Assembly: GCF_003014475.1 (NCBI RefSeq)
Contig: NZ_PYGJ01000008.1
Location: 120,157 to 184,156, forward strand
DNA from: Shimia abyssi
GTDB taxonomy: Bacteria > Pseudomonadota > Alphaproteobacteria > Rhodobacterales > Rhodobacteraceae
Direction of reading: 5' to 3'
Length of the DNA: 64,000 bases
Positions within the stretch are counted from its first letter, which is position 1, and the number at the start of each line of letters is the position of its first letter. Positions 38,513 to 47,900 of the stretch are shown here, in pieces. The translations under genes were made by a program, and so were the position numbers. The notes under the pieces were generated by a model. It did no database searches. It saw nothing but the letters and a program-made list of their open reading frames with translations, and was not told the DNA's origin.

Positions 38513-39691
38513 TCAAAGGGCACCTTCGGAGGTCAGGCCGAACTGGCCCATCAGAACGGTGGCAGCGGTGCGCATACGGATGGTAAACCCACCTTCGGCG
38601 ACGTCCGTTTCAGCAACGAGTGGGATGCGGATTTCTGGCAGGTCCTCTGGTGTGATCACCAACTGTGCGAGTTCTTGTCCTTTGACCACGGGGGCCTGAA
38701 CGGGGCCTTGGTAAATCACCTCGGCTGCGGCCTTGTTTTGTGCCAAGACAGGCAGAAGAACGGTGATGTCATTGGCGGGGACCAGCCCGACGCGTGGAAC
38801 TTTGCCCATCCAGACGTCTGCTTCGGCGACACGCTCGCCCGCCCGAGCGAGGGTGGACTCGGAGAATTGGCGGAACGACCAGTTCACAATCTGTTCGGAC
38901 ACTTCTGCGCGTTCCTTCACGCTTTCCAGCCCAGAGATCGCAAAGATTACGCGCCGGCCACCTTGGACAGCAGACCCAACAAGGCCATAGCCCGCTTCTT
39001 GTGTATGACCGGTTTTGAGGCCATCGGCGCCGATACCAAGGCGCAAAAGCGGGTTGCGGTTGCGGATGTTTTGCGGCGCGCGCCCGTCAAAGGCAAATTC
39101 GGTTTCCGCGAACATTGGGTAGAATTCGGGAAAGTCGGTGATCAGACGATTTGCAAGCAGTGCGAGGTCGCGCATAGACATGCGATGACCAGCGGCAGGC
39201 CAGCCGTTGGAGTTTGCAAATGTCGAATTGGTCATACCCATTTGACGCGCCCGGCGCGTCATAAGGCGGGCAAACCCGGCCTCGGTTCCGTCCGGGCTGA
39301 GGGTTTCGGCAATGACGGCGCAGGCATCATTGCCCGACAGAACAATAATCCCGCGCAGCAGATCGATCACCTTGACCCGGTCCGTGGTGTCCAGAAACAT
39401 CGTCGATCCGCCATAGCTCATCGCGTGTTGTGACACTGGCAGGCGTTCTTCCGTTGACAATCGCCCGTCGCGGATGGCCTCAAAAGCCATGTAAAGTGTC
39501 ATCAGTTTGGACATCGATGCGGGGGGAAGGGCATCATCGGCGTTTTTGGCCATGAGCACGGTGCCCGTTGGTTGATCCATGACAAAGGCGGCCTTGGCTC
39601 GCGTTTCAAACGCAAGAGCGAGGGCCGGTGTCAGGAAGGCCAGTACCAAGGAGCTGAGTATGGCAATAATGGGCGAGCGTGACCGGGGCAT
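38513..39691 (-). CDS. D-alanyl-D-alanine carboxypeptidase (PBP5/6 type)
   Basis: The 392-residue precursor has a signal peptide (IIAILSSLVLAFLTPALALA), then the serine-peptidase motifs: SXXK in PPASMSKLMTLY, SXN in VLSGNDACAV, and KTG in ADGLKTGHTQEAGYG. A C-terminal PBP5 beta domain follows, and the end may be an amphipathic anchor (TIRMRTAATVLMGQFGL). It trims peptidoglycan stem peptides in the periplasm. It lies between the SPOR lipoprotein gene and tmk. Confidence 0.93.
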   Translation of the reverse strand: MPRSRSPIIAILSSLVLAFLTPALALAFETRAKAAFVMDQPTGTVLMAKNADDALPPASMSKLMTLYMAFEAIRDGRLSTEERLPVSQHAMSYGGSTMFLDTTDRVKVIDLLRGIIVLSGNDACAVIAETLSPDGTEAGFARLMTRRARQMGMTNSTFANSNGWPAAGHRMSMRDLALLANRLITDFPEFYPMFAETEFAFDGRAPQNIRNRNPLLRLGIGADGLKTGHTQEAGYGLVGSAVQGGRRVIFAISGLESVKERAEVSEQIVNWSFRQFSESTLARAGERVAEADVWMGKVPRVGLVPANDITVLLPVLAQNKAAAEVIYQGPVQAPVVKGQELAQLVITPEDLPEIRIPLVAETDVAEGGFTIRMRTAATVLMGQFGLTSEGAL

Positions 39692-39703
39692 TCGGCGTCT
39701 CCG

Positions 39704-40588
39704 TTAGTTGGTTACGGCGTAAGCATCGGTAAAGCCGGTGCCATGCACGGTCTTGAGCATTGAGCTGAGGCCGGATTTAGAGGTCGCCGGGCCTACAATG
39801 ACACGCCAGAATGTTTTGCCGCCAGATGTCGTCTTGCGGATTAGGGGGGTAAGTCCGGCAGCGCTCATCTGGTTGGCGGCGTTTTTGGCGTTATCCTCGA
39901 CCGAGAAGATGCCGATTTGCACATAAGGTTTTGAGAGTGAACTGGTTTGAGGTGGGGGAGCAACTTCGGACTGGGCAGCAGGTTTGGCGTCTGGTGTTGG
40001 TGACGGCGTTTCCACGGCTTCGGCCGCAGCGATAGCGGCCGAAGCCGCTGCGATTGGCTCGAGCGGCGCTTCTTCGACGTCGGATACTTCGGCTAAAACG
40101 AGGTCTTCGGCTGCCGGTTCTGGGGTGACTTCTTCGCGGCGCAGCGCAGTGACGTTCAGAGCCACGGGTTGGCCAGCAAGCATTCCGAGTGCTTCGGCTG
40201 CGTCAGAGGACACTTGGATACGGGGCCCCGGAATTTCTCGTTCGCGGCGGAAGAGGGCGCCGATTACAAACTTGCCGTTGGCCTGGTTGCGGATAATTAC
40301 CCTTTCCGGGTCGGTCACATCGGGGTGCGCGGCCCAAACACCACCAAGAGACGGGCGGCCGTCCCAAAGGCCAGCCTCGGCGGCATTGAAGACCTCTGGG
40401 GCCTCAACGTCGCGCTCCACCAGCTTGGTCGTCTGGCCGCTGGTGGGTGTTGTCGGGTCATCTGCTTTCTTCAAGAGCGAAAAGTCCTGAACGTCTTCAC
40501 AGGCCGTCAAAAGCATTGCGGCAGACAGGAAAATTACGGGTATGAATGGGCGAACGTACCCGTGGTTCAGCGTCATTCTTTCGGCCAT
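39704..40588 (-). CDS. SPOR-domain lipoprotein (RlpA-like)
   Basis: The 294-residue product has a lipobox (LLTAC) near residue 30, a central region resembling the RlpA double-psi barrel (LWDGRPSLGGVWAAHPDV, VIIRNQANGKFVIGALF, AAEALGMLAGQPVALNV), an Ala/Pro/Glu-rich linker, and a C-terminal SPOR domain (KPYVQIGIFSVEDNAKNAAN ... VIVGPATSKSGLSSML). SPOR domains bind denuded glycan at division septa. It is upstream of the carboxypeptidase gene. AAGGGG precedes the ATG. Confidence 0.88.
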   Translation of the reverse strand: MAERMTLNHGYVRPFIPVIFLSAAMLLTACEDVQDFSLLKKADDPTTPTSGQTTKLVERDVEAPEVFNAAEAGLWDGRPSLGGVWAAHPDVTDPERVIIRNQANGKFVIGALFRREREIPGPRIQVSSDAAEALGMLAGQPVALNVTALRREEVTPEPAAEDLVLAEVSDVEEAPLEPIAAASAAIAAAEAVETPSPTPDAKPAAQSEVAPPPQTSSLSKPYVQIGIFSVEDNAKNAANQMSAAGLTPLIRKTTSGGKTFWRVIVGPATSKSGLSSMLKTVHGTGFTDAYAVTN

Positions 40589-40795
40589 GTCTTGCCCCTT
40601 GCCTGCTTGCGATCATTGTCGCACACGATGTTTTTGTGAACATACCGCTGACCTGATCCATCAGAGGCTGTCTGTTTTGTTGCGCGGAGTTTAGCTGGAT
40701 GCGTAGCGCAAGGAAAGCGTGTGGTTGGGTATAGGCAAAAAATCACTCTGATTGGGCTTGCAGATGGCGCGTGGCGCGATTAATCAGGGCGCGTC

Positions 40796-40885
40796 GGAGG
40801 AGTGGCAGAGTGGTCGAATGCACCGGTCTTGAAAACCGACGAGGGTTAACGCCCTCCGTGGGTTCGAATCCCACCTCCTCCGCCA
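40796..40885 (+). tRNA. tRNA-Ser (TGA)
   Basis: The 90-base gene has acceptor stem GGAGGAG/CTCCTCC, anticodon stem CCGGT/ACCGA with loop CTTGAAA (anticodon TGA at 40830-40832), a long variable arm, T-loop GTTCGAATC, and encoded CCA. A run of T follows shortly. Integrase remnants begin about 150 bases downstream, so its 3' end is a probable island attachment site. Confidence 0.96.
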
Positions 40886-41033
40886 CCCCACCTTTTTCTT
40901 CGTTTGTTTGAACTTGAATTTGGTGGCTTTAATTCAACGATTTCAGCGGGAAAGATGACTTTGAGTTTTGTCTCGATTTATTTCGATCGGTTTGGTGTTG
41001 TTTCCTTGGGTGGTATGAAATGTGGTATGATTG

Positions 41034-41937
41034 ATGGCCGCGTTGAGCGGGAGACTAACGAAAAAGCTGGTTCAGAATCTGGGGCCAGGTCGCCACGGTG
41101 ACGGTGCAGGTCTCTATCTGGTCGTTGATCCGTCTGGTGCGCGGCGTTGGATTGTTCGCGTAACTGTCAAAGGTCAACGAAATCGGAAAGGGGGACCGCT
41201 TCGCACCGATTTTGGTTTGGGTGGAGCTGATCTAGTAACTTTGAACCAAGCCAGGGAAAGAGCGCTGGATTATCGGCGTATGGCACGGCAGGGGTTGAAC
41301 CCCCGGTTCAATGCCAATCTTGAGTTACCGACGTTTCAGGAATTTGCTCAGCAAGTGCATATTGAACGGCTCGCTGCGCCTGAAGCACATCAACCTTGTA
41401 GATCAAACGGTCTTTCAGGATGGGCGGGAGGTGAATACCAAGAACAGCAAGTCCTTTATGACTGTGTTTTTTCCGGTGGACGCGATTTACTTCGTATGCT
41501 TTTCGACCTGGGTACGTTTCCTGCGAGAAGAGAAACTCTTCGGTCCTGAAGACGCGCTCTTTCCGCGCCCCCAAAGGCAGATGGTCGCCGGGAAATTCGC
41601 CTTCACGACCCTGTCTCGCGAGCCCTACGCAAACTCCCAGAAAATCAATCAGGTGGTTCGTTCGGCTTTTCAAGACGTGGGCCTTCATCCCTACACTCCA
41701 CACAGTTTCCGTAAGACCCTTGCCAAACTGATGAACGACATGAACCTCACGCTGGAGCAACAAAAAGCCTGGTCTCAAAACCTAGGCCACGATAGCATCC
41801 TAACAACCGTCTCCAGCTATCTTCCGGTTACAGAAGAGCGGCAAGTGGAAGTAATGAAAGATTTGAGGAGTTCGTTCATTGATCCAAGTGTTGGTGGTAT
41901 CGGTTCAACTGAAGAGTTGGGGTTGAGCATTTATTAA
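41034..41937 (+). pseudogene. Degraded tyrosine integrase, fused remains of two types
   Basis: The first frame (ATG 41034) encodes a P4-type integrase N-terminus with the DUF4102-like arm-binding domain (SGRLTKKLVQNLGPGRHGDG, LTLNQARERALDYRRMARQG) up to about 41350, then loses family similarity. From about 41365, in the +1 frame, lies the C-terminal catalytic domain of another tyrosine recombinase: LRLKHINLVDQ, HSFRKTLAKL, AWSQNLGHDSILTTVSSYLPV (His-x-x-Arg, Gly-His and the nucleophile Tyr). The core-binding domain and first catalytic Arg region are missing, so it cannot be active. Confidence 0.75.
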
Positions 41938-41998
41938 AAAGAAGACAGTATTTCGGTTTAGAACAGCAGCTTTTTCAGGTTTTTTCATTGGAATTCAC

Positions 41999-44900
41999 GT
42001 GAGATTTTTGTCTTTCAGGCTTTTCAAGGTTTGGGCGCCATTGCTTTGGATCACTTTGATTGGGATCTCAGGCAATCCCCTTCTTGCCCAAGACATGACA
42101 AAACTTGATTTGCCGGACATAACGGTTGGTGCCTATCAAGAATTTCAGTTCGCTCCAAGGCAGATTAGTCCAACTGGAACGCTTCCGGTCGATGACGATA
42201 ACGAAAATCGGCTCAAAGAGTATCAGTTTGAAATTCGATCGGGAGCTTTGCCGAATGGGATGGAGCTAGACAAAAGCGGTCGCCTGTCAGGTCGACCCTT
42301 AAAGGTCGAGTCAACCGAATTCGAGGTTCTTGTTCGTTTCTATGAAACTATTGTAGATACTCTAGTTTTTCGCGTTAATGTGGTTCTCGACGTCGAACCA
42401 CCTCCATCGTCTGCGTCAGTAGCAAAAGGCGTAGTAGCCGGCGCCGCACTTTTTCCACTTCTTTCGGGAACAGATGGCCCCCTTCCTTCGCGGGGTGTAA
42501 CTCCGCAGTCCTTTGCGCGTTCCAGCGATGAGGATGGTGGGATTGTTGTGAACACAAAGTTGCCAAACGCTGACGAAGGAGTGTTTTACGAATACCGAAT
42601 TGTTCCGTCAGAGCCCTCTGAAGGACCGTTTTTGTTTGAAGCACTAGACGACAACTTGCCGGAGGGTTTCGTTCTAAGTTCAGACGGTGTCGTAAGTGGC
42701 GCTACGTGCGACGGTCGCGGCAACAAACGGTTCTCTGTGAGAATCACGCGAATCCCAGATCTTGTCGGTGAGTTCGACTTCTCAATAAAAATTGACGGGC
42801 AAGGAAACCCAAACCTATGCGAGGCAGAAGTTCCGATTCTTCAGCCCTCGTCCTTAGGTAACGGCGTCTTTGGCCTGACATACGAGCAGATTCTATTCGT
42901 TGAAAACTCCACTGGCAATTACGCATTTCAGCAGGTTTCAGGAACGCTCCCAAACGGCGTCTCACTAAGTGCAGAGGGTGTCCTATCTGGTACGCCTACT
43001 GAGACAGGCAGTTTCCGCTTTCGGGTAGAAGCCACCGCCAGCCAAGCTGACACTGTATCACGCGAGTATTCGTTAATTATCCTACCTGTCATCGGTGGGC
43101 TTGTAGTTTCGCCTGAAAGTTTGCCAAATGGCGTGGAAGATCAGTCTTATTCGCAGCAGCTGTCGGCAAGCGGTGGTATTTCACCCTATACATTTTCAAT
43201 CGAAGATGACTCTTCCTTGCCCCCGGGAATCTCTTTTTCGTCCGCGGGACTCGTTTTCGGCACACCAACGACGTCTGGCGTATTTCCTCTTGTTGTCAAC
43301 GTTGTTGATAATGAAGGTAACAACGGAACCGCTTCATACACTTTGACAATTGATGAGGCCAATTTGCCTCCGGTTGACCTCACCATATCGCCACCAACGG
43401 TTCCGTCAGTTGACTATGGTGCAGCCTATAGCGAGCAGCTTACGGCGTCAGCAGGCGACGGGAGTTACAGTTTTAGTCTTAGTGGAGGCGGGCTGCCGGC
43501 CGGGATCAGCTTGTCTAATGCGGGGTTGTTGTCAGGCACTGCTGCGGCGACCGGGTCCTTTGATTTCACAGTGAGTGTCCTCGACGGTCAGGGCAACACG
43601 GGCAGCCAGGACTATACGCTGGTTGTGAACGCTGTAGACGGGCTGATTGTGATTACGCCGGAGGTCCTGCCGCAGGCGACGTTTGGCGCACCCTACAATA
43701 TCACTCTTGGAGCCACAGGGGGTGATGGAAATTACACGGGCAGCCTAACTGGGGATCTTCCCGACGGGATCTCCTTTGACCCCTCAGACGGTACGTTTGC
43801 GGGCACGCCGACGCAAACCGGGACATTTCCGTTGACTGTGGTTGTGACGGATGGTCAGGGCAACACGGGCCAAAAGAACTACAATCTTGTGGTGGTGCCG
43901 GTCAACACGCTTGAGATTGCCCCACCGATACTTGATAACGCGACGTTCGGCGTAGCTTATAGCGAGCAACTGACAGCCTCCGGTGGCGTCGATGGGACGT
44001 ACGAGTTCGCGCTGAGTGCGGGGACGCTACCGAATGGTGTGATTTTGGGCGCGGACGGATTGCTTTCGGGCGTCCCGACTGAAGCAGGAGATTTTACTTT
44101 CGGTGTATCGGTTTCGGATGGTGCCGGTAATACCGGTCAGCGTGCCTTGACACTGACGGTTGAGCGATTGACCGATCTGGACATACAGCCTGAAACGCTG
44201 CCAGCGGGCTCTTTCGGAAATGCTTATGGGCAGCAACTGACGGCGAGCGGCGGGGACGGAACTTATGTTTTCGGAATCGAGACCGGGTCATTGCCAAGCG
44301 GACTGCAATTGGGCGTAAACGGTCTTTTGTTTGGGATCCCTACCGAGACCGGCGATTTCCCGATCACTGTGATCGTTTTGGATGGTCAATTGAACAGTGG
44401 CACGCGAGATTACACTCTACGGATCGACGCGGTAAGCGGACTTCTAACGATCCTGCCGGAGAGCTTGCCCACAGGTAAGTTTGGGCAAGCCTATTCGGTA
44501 AGCTTCAACACGTCTGGCAGAGCAGCGCCCTACACATTCAGCCTGAATGTGGGTCCATTGCCGGCGGGTTTGGACCTGGCGGCAGATGGAACCTTGTCCG
44601 GGACCCCAACGCAGGTCGGGTCGTTTCCGATTACCGTGGGAGTTACGGACGCACAGAACAATGACGGCTCACGTGATTATACGCTGGTAGTAGACTCAAT
44701 CGACTCGTTGGAGATTGCACCATCGGTGCTGCCGGATGCGACCTATGGAACGAGTTACAGTCAACAGCTGACGGCAACAGGTGGGAGCGGCGCATTGACG
44801 TTCGCGCTGTCAGGAGGTGCGCTGCCGACAGGGATTCAAATCGGAACAGACGGGCTTATTTCTGGAACGCCAACCCAGACGGGTGATTTCCAGATAGAGG

Positions 44901-47900
44901 TCACCGTCACGGACAGTCAGGGCAACTCAGGTGTCAAGGATTATACGATCACCGTGACGCGGATCTCGACGCTCACCATATCGCCACCAACGGTTCCGTC
45001 AGTTGACTATGGTGCAGCCTATAGCGAGCAGCTTACGGCGTCTGGAGGCGACGGGAGTTACAGTTTTAGTCTTAGTGGAGGCGGGCTGCCGGCCGGGATC
45101 AGCTTGTCTAATGCGGGGTTGTTGTCAGGCTCTGCTGCGGCGACCGGGTCCTTTGATTTCACAGTGAGTGTCCTCGACGGTCAGGGCAACACGGGCAGCC
45201 AGGACTATACGCTGGTTGTGAACGCTGTAGACGGGCTGATTGTGATTACGCCGGAGGTCCTGCCGCAGGCGACGTTTGGCGCACCCTACAATATCACTCT
45301 TGGAGCCACAGGGGGTGATGGAAATTACACGGGCAGCCTAACTGGGGATCTTCCCGACGGGATCTCCTTTGACCCCTCAGACGGTACGTTTGCGGGCACG
45401 CCGACGCAAACCGGGACATTTCCGTTGACTGTGGTTGTGACGGATGGTCAGGGCAACACGGGCCAAAAGAACTACAATCTTGTGGTGGTGCCGGTCAACA
45501 CGCTTGAGATTGCCCCACCGATACTTGATAACGCGACGTTCGGCGTAGCTTATAGCGAGCAACTGACAGCCTCCGGTGGCGTCGATGGGACGTACGAGTT
45601 CGCGCTGAGTGCGGGGACGCTACCGAATGGTGTGATTTTGGGCGCGGACGGATTGCTTTCGGGCGTCCCGACTGAAGCAGGAGATTTTACTTTCGGTGTA
45701 TCGGTTTCGGATGGTGCCGGTAATACCGGTCAGCGTGCCTTGACACTGACGGTTGAGCGATTGACCGATCTGGACATACAGCCTGAAACGCTGCCAGCGG
45801 GCTCTTTCGGAAATGCTTATGGGCAGCAACTGACGGCGAGCGGCGGGGACGGAACTTATGTTTTCGGAATCGAGACCGGGTCATTGCCAAGCGGACTGCA
45901 ATTGGGCGTAAACGGTCTTTTGTTTGGGATCCCTACCGAGACCGGCGATTTCCCGATCACTGTGATCGTTTTGGATGGTCAATTGAACAGTGGCACGCGA
46001 GATTACACTCTACGGATCGACGCGGTAAGCGGACTTCTAACGATCCTGCCGGAGAGCTTGCCCACAGGTAAGTTTGGGCAAGCCTATTCGGTAAGCTTCA
46101 ACACGTCTGGCGGAGCAGCGCCCTACACATTCAGCCTGAATGTGGGTCCATTGCCGGCGGGTTTGGACCTGGCGGCAGATGGAACCTTGTCCGGGACCCC
46201 AACGCAGGTCGGGTCGTTTCCGATTACCGTGGGAGTTACGGACGCACAGAACAATGACGGCTCACGTGATTATACGCTGGTAGTAGACTCAATCGACTCG
46301 TTGGAGATTGCACCATCGGTGCTGCCGGATGCGACCTATGGAACGAGTTACAGTCAACAGCTGACGGCAACAGGTGGGAGCGGCGCATTGACGTTCGCGC
46401 TGTCAGGAGGTGCGCTGCCGACAGGGATTCAAATCGGAACAGACGGGCTTATTTCTGGAACGCCAACCCAGACGGGTGATTTCCAGATAGAGGTCACCGT
46501 CACGGACAGTCAGGGCAACTCAGGTGTCAAGGATTATACGATCACCGTGAGTCCGGATCCTTCTCTAATTGTCGTCAATCCCGCTTCCATACCAGCAGGT
46601 ACTTTTGGTATGGCCTATTCCCAGATTTTTTCTGCCACTGGCGGAAGCGGAGCGTACAGTTATTCGGTTTCTGACGGCGAGCTGCCGACAGGACTCAGCC
46701 TCAATTCGAATGGAACTCTTTCTGGAGTGCCAGCGGTAGTTGGTACCTTTAACTTCACCATAGGAGTTCAGGATGAACAGCGAAACGAAGGCAGCCGTGA
46801 ATACGAACTATTGATCGCGCCCACAACAGGATTGTCATTGCAACCGTCAGAGCTGGCAGATGGCGTAAATGGACAGTCTTATACCCAGCAAATCGGTGCT
46901 TCGGGCGGCGATGGCAATTACACATTTCGTTTAAGCAGCGGTGCACTACCGGATGGATTGGCCCTCTCTGCTAGCGGTTTAATCTCGGGCGTCCCTACAA
47001 CGAGCGCGGTCTTTCCAGACATTGAAATCTCTGTAGAGGATGGGCAGGGAAACACAGGTAATCGCTTCTACATCATCACCGTGAATCCAAATCCGGACTT
47101 GGTGGCAATTGCGCCGCCGGAATTGCCTCCTGCCACATTTGGAGTCGGCTACGATTTGCTTTTGTCTGCAAGCGGAGGAACGGCACCGTACACCTATTCT
47201 GTTGTGAGTGGTGGCCTGCCTGCAGGCGTCAACCTTGTCGGAGACAGAATAACGGGCACACCCATAGAGGTTGGATTGTTTTCTTTTCGAGTCCAGGCTC
47301 TGGATAGCGACCGAATCGCCAACTCAGGTACTAAAGACTACACTTTGACGGTTGAGCGCTTGACGGATCTATCGATTTCGCCATCGTCGCTTTCCGACGG
47401 GACTTATAACACAGCATATTCCGAGCAGCTCACGGCGACGGGTGGGTCCGGGACCTACAACTTTGCCCAAACCTCCGGGTCGCTTCCGGCCGGTATAGCG
47501 TTGGAGACGACGGGATTGTTGTCCGGCACCCCGCTTGAGACCGGCACATTCTCGTTTACAGCCACTGTAATTGATGAACAGAGCAACACGGGAACCCGCG
47601 ACTACACTCTCGTCATCGATGCGATCCCCGGCCTCATCACAATCACACCGGATACACTGCCTGTCGGGCGATACGGGACGTTTTATGAGGTTACTCTCGG
47701 GGCGACCGGTGGTGATGGGGATTACACGCCGAGCCTAACGGGCGCATTACCTGCGGGGATCAGTTTTGACACTTCTGACGGAACATTCCGAGGCACGCCG
47801 ACGGAGACGGGCAGCTTCCCGGTGACGGTGGATGTTTTAGATGGGCAAGGGAACACAGGTCAGAAGGCCTATACACTTGTGATCGATTCGGTTTCGACCC

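Noticed and set aside
41308..41778. 156-codon minus-strand frame opposite the integrase remnant
   Set aside because: It is antisense to the recognisable recombinase catalytic domain and has no family resemblance.
43379..46550. Possible CRISPR-like repeat array
   Set aside because: The repeats are long, coding, and keep one reading frame of Ig-like modules; there are no short palindromic repeats with unique spacers.
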